From: Euryarchaeota archaeon UBA106
GTDB taxonomy: Archaea > Thermoplasmatota > Poseidoniia > Poseidoniales > Thalassarchaeaceae
DNA length: 11,416 bases
Assembly (NCBI GenBank): GCA_002502365.1
Contig: DAOJ01000077.1
Span: forward strand, 1-11,416
Direction: 5' to 3'
Shown: piece by piece, positions 1 through 7,430 of the stretch
Position numbering within the stretch: position 1 is the stretch's first letter
Layout of the letters: every line of letters begins with the position of its first letter
Translations under genes and position numbers: made by a program
The notes under the pieces: generated by a model
The model's input: only the letters and a program-made list of their open reading frames with translations
Database searches by the model: none
Told to the model about the DNA's origin: nothing

Positions 1-1
1 C

Positions 2-1594
2 CCAGTTCTGTTCCGCAGACTTGGGATTGACCCTCCTAGAGGTGTTCTATTACACGGCCCGCCTGGTACGGGAAAGACACTGATTGCGAAAGCAGTAGCA
101 TCTGAAACACAGGCACATTTTACTTCGATAAATGGACCTGAAATTATTTCAAAATATTATGGAGAGAGTGAAAAACAACTGCGGGAGATATTTGACGAAG
201 CAACCGCCAATGCTCCCGCAATCATATTCATCGATGAATTAGATTCAATTGCCCCAAAACGCGAAGATGTCTCAGGTGAAGTTGAGCGTAGAGTTGTCGC
301 ACAACTACTCACCCTTCTCGATGGAATGCAGGGCCGCGATAACGTAGTAGTAATCGGCGCGACAAATCGACGCGATGCAATTGACCCAGCATTAAGGCGC
401 CCTGGTCGATTTGATAGAGAACTGGAAATTGGCGTCCCTGACAAAAATGGTCGTGAAGAAATAATCAATATTCATACAAGAGGTATGCCAATTAGTGATG
501 ATTTTGATATGGATTGGTTACTAGACAACTCCTACGGATTTGTCGGTGCAGACATATCCGCCTTAGTTCGAGAGGCAGCAATGAAGGCACTCAGAAGATA
601 TCTTCCAGAAATAGATCTTGACGAAGAACAGATTCCTGCTGAAGTTTTAGAAAAGATGGAAGTAAAAATGATCGATTTCCGTGAAGCAATCAAGGAAATT
701 GAACCTAGTGCCCTTCGCGAAATCTACGTAGAGGTTCCAGAAGTCTCTTGGGAACAAGTCGGCGGTCTTGAAGATGTAAAGGAGCGTCTGAAGGAGAGTA
801 TAGAATGGCCACTAACTCAACCAGAGATGTTCGAGCATTTCGGAATTAATCCACCTCGAGGAATCGTTCTTTTCGGAGCACCGGGAACCGGAAAGACATT
901 GATTGCCAAAGCCATTGCGAATGAAGCCAAGGCCAATTTCATTTCGATTAAAGGTCCAGAAATGGTCTCAAAATGGGTTGGAGAATCTGAAAGAGCTGTT
1001 CGAGAGGTTTTCAAGAAGGCTAAACAATCCAGTCCTTCTATTATTTTCCTCGATGAATTTGAGAGTATTGCAGGAGTTCGCCGGTCTATGTCTGGTGAAG
1101 GTTCTGATGTGATGAACAGAGTTGTAAATCAATTACTTTCAAGCATGGATGGAGTTGAAACAATGGAGGGTGTTATTGTAGTCGCTGCTACAAACCGACC
1201 TGAAATGATTGATCCTGCTCTTCTTCGAAGTGGCCGCTTCGAAAGAGTTCTACACATCCCACCACCAGACAAAGATTCTCGAAAAGAGATTTTACGAATC
1301 CATACCCAGAACATGCCATTAGGAAAATTTTCGCTCGATGATTTATCCGGCCTTCTTGAAAATTATACTGGAGCTGATATCGAATCTATTTGTAGAGAAG
1401 CGGCTTTGATTTCGATGCGAGCGAATAAAAAATCGGTCTCAAAGAAAGCATTCGAGGAAGCAATTGCTCGAGTAAGACCTACTATCACCGATGAAATGAT
1501 GGAGTATTATGGCCGCATGGAGGGTATGCTAACCAGTGGGCTAGAATCTGTACGTCGTCGACCGGATACTCTTTCCGGAATTGAGGCAGTTTGA
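2..1594 (+). CDS. cdc48: CDC48/VAT-type double AAA+ ATPase (5' partial)
   Basis: ATP-driven unfoldase of the archaeal CDC48/p97/VAT family, a cytosolic hexamer that threads proteins through its pore, often for the proteasome. The reading frame is open from base 2, so about 530 residues are visible; the roughly 200-residue N-domain lies outside the window. D1 shows Walker A GPPGTGKT (56-79), pore loop KYYGESE, Walker B IIFIDE (221-238) and an RRPGRFDRE arginine-finger region. D2 shows Walker A GAPGTGKT, pore loop KWVGESE, Walker B IIFLDEFES and a slightly divergent RSGRFER segment. Both pore loops carry aromatic residues, as in archaeal VAT rather than eukaryotic D1 rings. The C-terminus ends GIEAV, without the hydrophobic-Tyr-X tail that docks some ATPases on the 20S proteasome. 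The next gene begins 9 nt downstream, so they are probably cotranscribed. The family call is secure; substrate and partners are unknown. Confidence 0.96.
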   Translation, partial: PVLFRRLGIDPPRGVLLHGPPGTGKTLIAKAVASETQAHFTSINGPEIISKYYGESEKQLREIFDEATANAPAIIFIDELDSIAPKREDVSGEVERRVVAQLLTLLDGMQGRDNVVVIGATNRRDAIDPALRRPGRFDRELEIGVPDKNGREEIINIHTRGMPISDDFDMDWLLDNSYGFVGADISALVREAAMKALRRYLPEIDLDEEQIPAEVLEKMEVKMIDFREAIKEIEPSALREIYVEVPEVSWEQVGGLEDVKERLKESIEWPLTQPEMFEHFGINPPRGIVLFGAPGTGKTLIAKAIANEAKANFISIKGPEMVSKWVGESERAVREVFKKAKQSSPSIIFLDEFESIAGVRRSMSGEGSDVMNRVVNQLLSSMDGVETMEGVIVVAATNRPEMIDPALLRSGRFERVLHIPPPDKDSRKEILRIHTQNMPLGKFSLDDLSGLLENYTGADIESICREAALISMRANKKSVSKKAFEEAIARVRPTITDEMMEYYGRMEGMLTSGLESVRRRPDTLSGIEAV

Positions 1595-1599
1595 GGTGA
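1593..1599 (+). promoter_or_regulatory. Shine-Dalgarno of the PRC-barrel gene
   Basis: GAGGTGA lies 4 nt before ATG 1604 and shares its first two bases with the cdc48 stop codon. It fixes the start and suggests cotranscription and coupled translation. Confidence 0.7.
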
Positions 1600-1603
1600 A
1601 CAA

Positions 1604-1846
1604 ATGCCGGCAACTTTCGGCAGAGAAATACTTGGGCGCGATGTCGTCGATCAAGCATCAGATAAGCTAGGAGTTTTAGCCGATTTCAGAATCGATATGT
1701 CAAGCGGTAGAATCACCGCTTTATTGGTCGTTTTAGAGAATGATTTGGACCCAGCGATGCTCCCTTGGCCTACGGTAGAAGGTCTTCTATCCGTTCCTGT
1801 GGAAGAGATTGCAGAGGTCGGCGTGAATATTCAACTCACCCGCTAA
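1604..1846 (+). CDS. PRC-barrel domain protein, 80 aa
   Basis: A small single-domain archaeal PRC-barrel protein. The pattern seen is typical: an N-terminal GREILGRDVVD segment, then the DKLGVLADFRID strand pair, SGRITALLVV, and a closing VPVEEIAEVGVNIQL segment. PRC-barrels are small beta folds known from RimM (ribosome maturation) and photosynthetic reaction centres; stand-alone archaeal versions have no firm function, and some are linked to RNA processing or cell division by context. There is no membrane segment. The ATG at 1604 is preceded by GAGGTGA (1593-1599), which overlaps the cdc48 stop codon, so translation is probably coupled to cdc48. Fold assignment is fairly sure; role is unknown. 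Confidence 0.85.
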   Translation: MPATFGREILGRDVVDQASDKLGVLADFRIDMSSGRITALLVVLENDLDPAMLPWPTVEGLLSVPVEEIAEVGVNIQLTR

Positions 1847-1935
1847 GCCGATGCACGCCCCGTTCAGCGGTGAATAACGGTCTTAAGTCGTAGTTGAGGC
1901 TCATCAGACGTTCCGTAGGAACGGTGGCTTGCAGT
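1847..1935. other. Intergenic gap with hairpin and antisense C/D-box-like motifs
   Basis: This is the only roomy gap in an otherwise tight gene run. The plus strand has a perfect 6-bp hairpin, CGTTCC-GTA-GGAACG (1909-1923), just before the DUF4350 start. On the minus strand there is CTGATGA (1907-1901) and, 33 nt later, CTGA (1867-1864), flanked by a possible 3-bp terminal stem; this resembles boxes C and D of an archaeal methylation-guide sRNA. The nine bases before the CTGA are complementary to CGGTGAATA, found in archaeal 16S rRNA. No clear internal D' and C' boxes are visible, so an sRNA is only a possibility. Confidence 0.3.
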
Positions 1936-3579
1936 ATGGCGGATTCTCGCGTTTGGATGAGGAGGCTTACTTCGAGGCAAACTCGACGTCTAGCAATCAC
2001 CAGTGCATTTTGGATAATGTTGGGGATTCTACTGTTTTCAATTTTGCAAACATACGTAATCACCGGAGAAAAACAACAGTCAGCTTACGGTGATGATTGG
2101 AACGATTTGAATGGATTTAGAGATGAAATATCCGACTTAGGAATCGAAACCACGGCGTTAATTTCTAGTCCACTTTTACTTACTGAGATAGACAATCCTG
2201 AGCAGGCAATTTTTGTTATTTCTGGAGTAGAAAGAGATACCATTTCTCTTCCTAAATTTACAGGAGATGAGACTATTGTTGATTTCAGAGAAGCCGATGG
2301 TTACACAAGTTCAGAAATTAGTGCGATAAGAAATTTCGTTGACGCAGGAGGAACACTCCTCTTGATGGATGATTTTGGTTATTCTGCAGGTCTTGCTGAT
2401 GAATATGGATTAACCTATTCCGGTCATCATCTCTACGACGGTGAAGCATGGGCCAGGGAGTTGGATTTCAATTTCGTATGGGTAAATGAAACCTCAGCCT
2501 TCAATTTCACTTCCACCTCTGGTTCTGTTGCTATGTCAGTACACCCCTGCTTGCGAGATATTGATTCAGATGGAATCATCGACTTACTTGATGATGAACC
2601 ATATGACCCCAACGTTGGCGGAGTGATTACTCAGCAAAATGTAGGATTATGTGCTCATAGGTGGGATGAGAATACAGGTGAGTATGATTTTTCAGAAAGT
2701 TACAATATTCTGACAAATTCTCCATCTGCATTCGAAAAGGATGGAGCGTTCAATCCCGCTGAGAATAGATATGCAATTAGCGCTAGCACTCTCGATTCAT
2801 ACCTTGACACAAACGACGATGGGAACCTAACCGTTGGATTTGAGTCAGCCGGAATTATTGGTGACGAACAAGGCCCCTTCGCGGTTTATGTGAGGTATTG
2901 CGTGGACAGAATGTGTTTGGATTCTGATTCGGGGAGAGTTCACTTTGTCAGTGATGGTTCTGTACTGATCAATTCACTATACAATGCCGGTCCAGACAGC
3001 CCATACTCCGATTCAGTCCCCTTGAATGATAACCGAAAGTGGGCGCTTGATATCATCGCAGAAGCCCTCCTTCTAGGGAATACGAGTACCTCTGCCGGTG
3101 AAGAAGCAATCGTTATTTTCGATGAATCCAGACATCAACAAGAGACTCCAATGGGGGATACATACAACTTACTTTACTACATTCTTGTCTACTTCACCAA
3201 TGATTGGATGGCTATGTTGATTCTTTTCCTGACACTATTTATCGTCCTAGAAGCCGTATTAATCAGGAAAGATGACCCAGAAGATTGGAGACATGTTTTC
3301 CGCATCATATACTACGGATTTGGTGACGCTCGAAGATATGATTACTATCAGAGGCCTCAGAAGATTCGCCAAGTTTTACTCACCAGAGTACGCAATCTAA
3401 ACACAATGTCTCGTGAGGAATTTGATGCCCTTCCTGCTGCTGAACTTCAGCGGATAGTAGACGATCCAGTTTTAGTTCAATTTATCTTCGAGGATAGACG
3501 TTACAAACCCGATGAATTGGTAGGTATAATCAAGCGAATAAAAGCATGGGGTCAAACAACCGAGGAGAGTGGTGCTTAA
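1936..3579 (+). CDS. DUF4350-type membrane-anchored protein with Ca-motif insert
   Basis: Predicted 547-residue protein, anchored by a helix near the N-terminus (about 20-42) and one near the C-terminus (about 424-444), with a large domain between them that is probably outside the cell and a cytosolic tail of about 100 residues. The glutamine-amidotransferase-like DUF4350 pattern is seen in GGTLLLMDDFG (138-148) and in IVIFDESRH (392-400). Between them is an insert with a thrombospondin-type-3-like calcium motif DIDSDGIIDLLDD (208-220), an EF-hand-like DTNDDGNL (291-298) and four cysteines (205, 239, 322, 327) that could form disulfides. ATG 1936 is chosen because GGTGG (1923-1927) sits 8 nt upstream; a TTG at 1894 extends the frame but crosses the hairpin, and ATG 1957 is a shorter option. 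The DUF58 gene overlaps its stop. Such pairs are thought to act in envelope or surface-protein maturation; the function is unproven. Confidence 0.8.
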   Translation: MADSRVWMRRLTSRQTRRLAITSAFWIMLGILLFSILQTYVITGEKQQSAYGDDWNDLNGFRDEISDLGIETTALISSPLLLTEIDNPEQAIFVISGVERDTISLPKFTGDETIVDFREADGYTSSEISAIRNFVDAGGTLLLMDDFGYSAGLADEYGLTYSGHHLYDGEAWARELDFNFVWVNETSAFNFTSTSGSVAMSVHPCLRDIDSDGIIDLLDDEPYDPNVGGVITQQNVGLCAHRWDENTGEYDFSESYNILTNSPSAFEKDGAFNPAENRYAISASTLDSYLDTNDDGNLTVGFESAGIIGDEQGPFAVYVRYCVDRMCLDSDSGRVHFVSDGSVLINSLYNAGPDSPYSDSVPLNDNRKWALDIIAEALLLGNTSTSAGEEAIVIFDESRHQQETPMGDTYNLLYYILVYFTNDWMAMLILFLTLFIVLEAVLIRKDDPEDWRHVFRIIYYGFGDARRYDYYQRPQKIRQVLLTRVRNLNTMSREEFDALPAAELQRIVDDPVLVQFIFEDRRYKPDELVGIIKRIKAWGQTTEESGA

Positions 3580-4832
3580 TGTGGACTCGAAAAGCAGCAA
3601 TCATGCTGACGAGTGGTATTTCTCTGATTCTAATTGGGATGATGATTTCTCACTTCCAGTTAATGATAATCGGTCTCACTTTCATTGCTTTCTTGGTAAT
3701 CAATGGATGGGTCACAGGCCACTCTGATCTAGAGATTTCACGAAATATATCAGCTCAAAATGTATACAAGGGTGACGATATTCTTGTTGAGGTGACTGTA
3801 ACAAATAATTCCTATAGACGAACCCAATTACTCGAGGTATTCGACAATGTCCCTCATGAGATGAAGATGCGTAGAGGAATAAATCAGATGAGGATGAATC
3901 TAGGACCCGGTCAATCCGCTACTCTACGTTATACAGTTCGTTGCCCACTTCGTGGCCATTATACAGTTGGCCCGGTATCAGTTCGTCATCGAAACGCATT
4001 CAATCTCTTCGTCAACGAATCAAGTGTAGATGACCGAACTGATATCACGGTATTCCCTCAAGTTCGTGAGATTGAGGAGGCATTATTGCGTTCTAATGTT
4101 CCAAAAATGTATACCGGAGCAACTACCTTGAAAACTCCGGGTCAAGGAATGGAATTTTATTCTCTGCGGGAATATCTCCCTGGCGATGCTTTCAGGATGA
4201 TTAACTGGAAAGCATTTGCACGAACTGGTGATTTGATGGTAAACGAAAAAACCCGTGACGCCGTCACTGATGTTTTCATTATTTTAGATACTAGAGATGT
4301 AGCACGAATCGGTACCGTTCTGAAAAACCCACTCGAAATGGGAACTATTGCTGCAGCCTCAATTGCAAATTACTTCCTCCGTCGCAGAGATTCTGTTTCC
4401 ATTGTTACCTATGGAGACAGGATGAATTTCCTTCCACCCGAGACGGGAGACAAACAGTATTACAAGACACTTAGCATGCTTGCCGGTGTCAATTCTAAAG
4501 GTAGTATGCCGCTACAAGCAGTAACCAATGCGATGACATCTCGAATTAGCAGAGGTTCCCCCGTGTTCATCATAAGTAGTCTTGAGGGCGATGGTACGAC
4601 ACTACCAGCAATACGAAATCTAGCAGGTAAAGGTCACGAGGTCATCGTTCTTTCACCATCAAGTATTGATCTTGAAAGATTGGTGAGTCGAATTCCAAGA
4701 ATGTCATATGAGGTACTAAAACTAGAGAGACAAAACCGATTAACGGCAATCTCAGGTTATGGTGCTAAAGTAATTGATTGGATGCCAGACATTGAATTAT
4801 CTCAGGCATTACTGCAGGTAAAAACAGGTTAA
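3579..4832 (+). CDS. DUF58 domain protein (vWA-like, membrane-anchored)
   Basis: A 417-residue DUF58 family protein. Two N-terminal membrane helices (about 6-24 and 26-45) are followed by an Ig-like beta region (about 50-155) that in this family precedes DUF58. The DUF58 signature runs about 187-226: PGQGMEFYSLREY, then PGDAFRMINWKAFARTGDL and NEKTRD. A vWA-like fold follows, with the first strand VFIILDTRD (232-240) in place of the canonical MIDAS DxSxS. DUF58 proteins usually work with a MoxR AAA+ ATPase in maturation or assembly of surface or redox proteins; no MoxR lies in the window. ATG 3579 overlaps the upstream TAA by one base (TAATG), and GAGGAG (3562-3567) lies upstream; the frame is open to ATG 3546, but that start would overlap the DUF4350 gene and add an unconserved-looking tail. 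Family certain, role inferred. Confidence 0.92.
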   Translation: MWTRKAAIMLTSGISLILIGMMISHFQLMIIGLTFIAFLVINGWVTGHSDLEISRNISAQNVYKGDDILVEVTVTNNSYRRTQLLEVFDNVPHEMKMRRGINQMRMNLGPGQSATLRYTVRCPLRGHYTVGPVSVRHRNAFNLFVNESSVDDRTDITVFPQVREIEEALLRSNVPKMYTGATTLKTPGQGMEFYSLREYLPGDAFRMINWKAFARTGDLMVNEKTRDAVTDVFIILDTRDVARIGTVLKNPLEMGTIAAASIANYFLRRRDSVSIVTYGDRMNFLPPETGDKQYYKTLSMLAGVNSKGSMPLQAVTNAMTSRISRGSPVFIISSLEGDGTTLPAIRNLAGKGHEVIVLSPSSIDLERLVSRIPRMSYEVLKLERQNRLTAISGYGAKVIDWMPDIELSQALLQVKTG

Positions 4833-4844
4833 GGTGGTGTAAAA

Positions 4845-6056
4845 ATGACAATGGAACCTGTTGCCCCCAGTCAGACATTACATTTACCGCGATTACGAAG
4901 GCGCTGGCAGATATTGTTTTTGCAAATCATTGCCACCGCAGCACTAATCGCATTACTTTTCAGAATGACTGAGGTTTACGGCCCATGTGATGATGGCTTC
5001 CTAGAAGATGGAAATAATTGGTGCCCTTCTTACGAACATACGAGAGGGCTATCTTGGGTTAGCGAGCAACCCTCTTTCCAGAATAATGTACTCTCTGGAA
5101 GTGATGGATTAATTTTACCAAGAGTATTGACTGGCATAGATTCAACTGGTTTTGCCAGCCAAATTGTTCCTTTGGCCATGTGTTTCATATTCGCAGGATT
5201 ATGGATGTTCTATCAAGTCCGAAATGAGAAGGTAAAAACTTGGACTCGCAGGAGTATAACTGGTTTAGTCATACTATGGGCTATTGTGCCATTTATTCTT
5301 GATTGGGCAGATGAGATAGGAGTAATCGGTTTCCATATACCAATTCAGCATCTAGATTCATTGTTCCAACCATTGCAATTAGCCATAGAATTATTCTTCT
5401 TAGGAATTGTATTTGCTCCAATTTTAGCCGGGTTAATTGGAATTTGGGGACTATCTCGTAGAGCACTGACTTGGGCTGTTGGATTCTATGTTATGATAAT
5501 CGGAGTTCATGCATTGCTGACTTTCCAAGGAATAACTGATGCAGTATCGGGGATAGGACTCAAACCTCTCCCTGCCCAAATTGGAGAGGCTACTATGTAT
5601 GGTGGCCTAATTTCGCCTCTTGCATTTGACTTACTTGGAATTGCAATTCTTCTACTATTATTCCATGAAGCCGGTAATGCAGTCATAGGACATCTTGAGT
5701 ATGCCGTAATGTTACCTGATGCAAGCAAATCAGACCCTGAATATGTTCGTCAATTCAATAACGTTGTGAACAGTCACGTAATCCATACGGTAGCAATCAT
5801 TTCAGGAGTCGCATTGACCACTGCACTTGCCCTAGAGTTTGATGCATTTATGTTAGACATAGTTGCCGTAATGGAAGGAGGTCAATGGAGCGGTCAAGTA
5901 TCTGAATCATTGGAATTGCAATTGACCTATGGAAAAGTTATCTCGGCAGGATTGTTCCTCTTGGCTGTGGCTGGAATGAGATATGTTGTACCTTGGCAAA
6001 GAGTAAGTGGATTAATTGAGGCAGGTATAGCCAGCCTAAGGAGATCTAGTTCTTAA
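4845..6056 (+). CDS. Polytopic (about 8-TM) membrane protein, unknown function
   Basis: I do not recognise this 403-residue protein. It has about eight hydrophobic helices: 22-41, 106-124, 136-155, 178-202, 207-228, 250-275, 312-331 and 364-383. A basic N-terminus (RLRRR, 16-20) suggests an inside N-terminus. The loop of about 65 residues between helices 1 and 2 carries two cysteines (48 and 60) that could pair outside the cell. Helix 6 ends in a polar FHEAGNAVIGH segment (273-283) with His and Glu, but I see no complete metal-binding or catalytic signature. GGTGG (4833-4837) sits 7 nt before ATG 4845 and follows directly on the DUF58 stop, so the gene is probably the last of the DUF4350-DUF58 operon. 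DUF58 operons often encode extra membrane proteins, which makes a shared envelope complex likely but not shown. Confidence 0.8.
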   Translation: MTMEPVAPSQTLHLPRLRRRWQILFLQIIATAALIALLFRMTEVYGPCDDGFLEDGNNWCPSYEHTRGLSWVSEQPSFQNNVLSGSDGLILPRVLTGIDSTGFASQIVPLAMCFIFAGLWMFYQVRNEKVKTWTRRSITGLVILWAIVPFILDWADEIGVIGFHIPIQHLDSLFQPLQLAIELFFLGIVFAPILAGLIGIWGLSRRALTWAVGFYVMIIGVHALLTFQGITDAVSGIGLKPLPAQIGEATMYGGLISPLAFDLLGIAILLLLFHEAGNAVIGHLEYAVMLPDASKSDPEYVRQFNNVVNSHVIHTVAIISGVALTTALALEFDAFMLDIVAVMEGGQWSGQVSESLELQLTYGKVISAGLFLLAVAGMRYVVPWQRVSGLIEAGIASLRRSSS

Positions 6057-6066
6057 TCACAAAGAA

Positions 6067-6090
6067 TTTATCTTATTCCTTGTAATTTTT
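6067..6090 (+). terminator. Possible T-rich terminator after the five-gene run
   Basis: A T-rich stretch follows the stop at 6056 and ends in five Ts at 6086-6090. Archaeal transcription commonly ends at U-rich tracts without a hairpin. The stretch overlaps the 3' end of the convergent small membrane-protein gene, so it may simply reflect that coding sequence. Confidence 0.3.
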
Positions 6091-6319
6091 CAACAAATAA
6101 TACCAATTGGTTTGCAACTAAGAGGGTCATTATTGCTAGAATGATAAATGAAATGGGATTGGACCACCATCCCAACTGTGTTTCAAAGACTATTACAACA
6201 TCATCAAAAATTTGCCAAGCAGCAATAATACATGTTAGGAGAACAATTCTTTCCTTCCAAGGAGATGTCTTATTTCCAGCATCGGTTGCTCTGCCTGGAA
6301 GGCTCGCAACCTCACTCAT
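6068..6319 (-). CDS. Small two-helix membrane protein, 83 aa
   Basis: Not recognised as a known family. From ATG 6319 the product is 83 residues: a polar N-terminus (1-24), a first hydrophobic helix (about 25-46, containing the acidic pair DD at 39-40), a Trp-containing turn (LGWWSNP, 49-55), a second helix (about 56-77) and a short charged end. The frame is open further upstream to 6520, but that extension overlaps the ttuA-like gene in antisense and has no membrane character. The start at 6319 is supported by an ATATATT box at -31 to -25, as expected for a leaderless archaeal mRNA. The gene is convergent with the 8-TM gene (11-nt gap). Membrane location is likely; function is unknown. Confidence 0.65.
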   Translation of the reverse strand: MSEVASLPGRATDAGNKTSPWKERIVLLTCIIAAWQIFDDVVIVFETQLGWWSNPISFIILAIMTLLVANQLVLFVEKLQGIR

Positions 6320-6343
6320 ATCCCCACTGTGGCAAATATGGCC

Positions 6344-6350
6344 AATATAT
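6344..6350 (-). promoter_or_regulatory. TATA box for the small membrane-protein gene
   Basis: On the minus strand the sequence reads ATATATT at -31 to -25 from the A of ATG 6319, the textbook archaeal TATA position if transcription starts at the first coding base. No good Shine-Dalgarno sits at normal spacing (GTGGGG is only 2 nt away), which fits a leaderless transcript. Confidence 0.5.
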
Positions 6351-6424
6351 CCACCGATTCGCCCAATTCCACTTGTGAAGGCTGTATCAGTTGGGTTCAA
6401 GCCACATATACCGACCCGAAGGTC

Positions 6425-7429
6425 ATGGCTGTAGGTATTGACATCGAAACCTGCAGCCGCTGCGATAAGCCCGCTATTTTGCACCAAGAATATAGTGGCC
6501 AACACTTCTGTGCATTTCACTTAGGACAATCAATCAGGAAGCGGGTGTCGAAAGATTTGCGCAATCAACTGGTTCTTCCAAAGAACGCACATCACGAAGA
6601 CGGCCGCCCGTACACAATTTTGGCTTGTATATCTGGAGGAAAGGATTCAGCAGTTCTATTGGATATGCTGGTGGACATTATTGGTAAGCGACGAGATGTG
6701 AAAATCATTGCCGGTTGTGTAGATGAGGGAATAGATGGATACCGTTCTCCATCTTTGGAATGTGCAAGGGAATTGGCTGAATCCTTGTCAATTGAATTCA
6801 TTACTTTATCCTACGAAGACATGGGTTACGAAAGGATGGATGAGGTTGTTCGAAGAATGCCAATGATGGCTGAAAATCAAGATGAAGCAAAGGGAATGAT
6901 GCCTTGCTCATATTGTGGTGTATTCCGTAGACAGAGCCTCAATGCTCTCGCACAAAAAGTCCAAGCGGATGTGATGGCATTAGGGCACAACCTCGATGAT
7001 ATGGCACAATCAATATTGATGAATTTGCAAAAGGGTGAGATTGAGCGAAGTGTCAGACTTGCTCCACATACAGACATTCCAATTGAAGGATTGGCACCAC
7101 GCATAGTTCCTTTACGTTGGGTGCCAGAACAGGAAATACATGCATATGCCTTCGCCAAAGGTCTTCCGATCCATCATGGAGATTGTCCTCACGCACCTGG
7201 AGCAATGAGGCAACAGAGTCGAGCAGTTGTTGCCACCTTGGAGGCCCAAAGTCCGGGTGCCAGACATGGATTATTACATGCTTTAGAACAGATTAGAGAG
7301 CTTCACAGAGAGGCGAGAGGAGACCATCAGTCAGAAGTTACAAATTGTCAGAAATGCGGAGAAATAACAAGTCGCCCAATTTGTCAATCTTGTACCATGA
7401 AAGAATGGTTAGCCGAATCCTCTTTGTAA
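6425..7429 (+). CDS. Ncs6/TtuA-family tRNA 2-thiouridine synthase
   Basis: Adenylates a uridine of tRNA and replaces its 2-oxygen with sulfur, probably supplied by a ubiquitin-like (SAMP/TtuB-type) carrier. The 334-residue protein has every hallmark: an N-terminal zinc site C10-C13-H20-C29-H32, the PP-loop SGGKDS (70-75) that binds ATP, PCSYC with C161 and C164 plus C254 (GDCPH) as the likely three ligands of a [4Fe-4S] cluster, LGHNLDDMAQ (186-195), and a C-terminal zinc finger C308-C311-C320-C323. ATG 6425 is chosen because the family N-terminus begins only a few residues before the first CxxC; the frame stays open back to GTG 6329, but that stretch does not look like the family. The upstream Shine-Dalgarno is poor. 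In a mesophile the target is more likely wobble U34 (NcsA role) than U54 (TtuA role); sequence alone does not decide. Confidence 0.93.
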   Translation: MAVGIDIETCSRCDKPAILHQEYSGQHFCAFHLGQSIRKRVSKDLRNQLVLPKNAHHEDGRPYTILACISGGKDSAVLLDMLVDIIGKRRDVKIIAGCVDEGIDGYRSPSLECARELAESLSIEFITLSYEDMGYERMDEVVRRMPMMAENQDEAKGMMPCSYCGVFRRQSLNALAQKVQADVMALGHNLDDMAQSILMNLQKGEIERSVRLAPHTDIPIEGLAPRIVPLRWVPEQEIHAYAFAKGLPIHHGDCPHAPGAMRQQSRAVVATLEAQSPGARHGLLHALEQIRELHREARGDHQSEVTNCQKCGEITSRPICQSCTMKEWLAESSL

Positions 7430-7430
7430 T

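Noticed and set aside
1860..1930. Decayed 16S rRNA fragment
   Set aside because: Short colinear matches (GCGGTGAATA, AAGTCGTA, CCGTAGG) are too brief and too poorly joined to claim an rRNA remnant; chance or guide-RNA complementarity explains them equally well.
1894..1935. Upstream TTG start for the DUF4350 protein
   Set aside because: TTG 1894 lacks a convincing ribosome site, the added 14 residues look unlike a protein start, and ATG 1936 has GGTGG at good spacing ahead of a basic stretch and membrane helix.
3546..3578. Earlier ATG for the DUF58 protein
   Set aside because: It would overlap the DUF4350 gene by 34 nt; ATG 3579 gives the common TAATG junction and begins right before the first membrane helix.
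6329..6424. GTG-initiated extension of the tRNA thiolase
   Set aside because: The 32 extra residues precede the conserved N-terminal zinc site, which in this family begins almost at the start; the stretch also houses the opposing promoter.
6141..6434. 97-aa plus-strand frame opposite the small membrane protein
   Set aside because: No recognisable domain or hydrophobic pattern; the opposite strand has clear membrane helices and a placed TATA box.
6320..6520. N-terminal extension of the small membrane protein to 6520
   Set aside because: It overlaps the thiolase coding start in antisense, and the TATA box points to ATG 6319.
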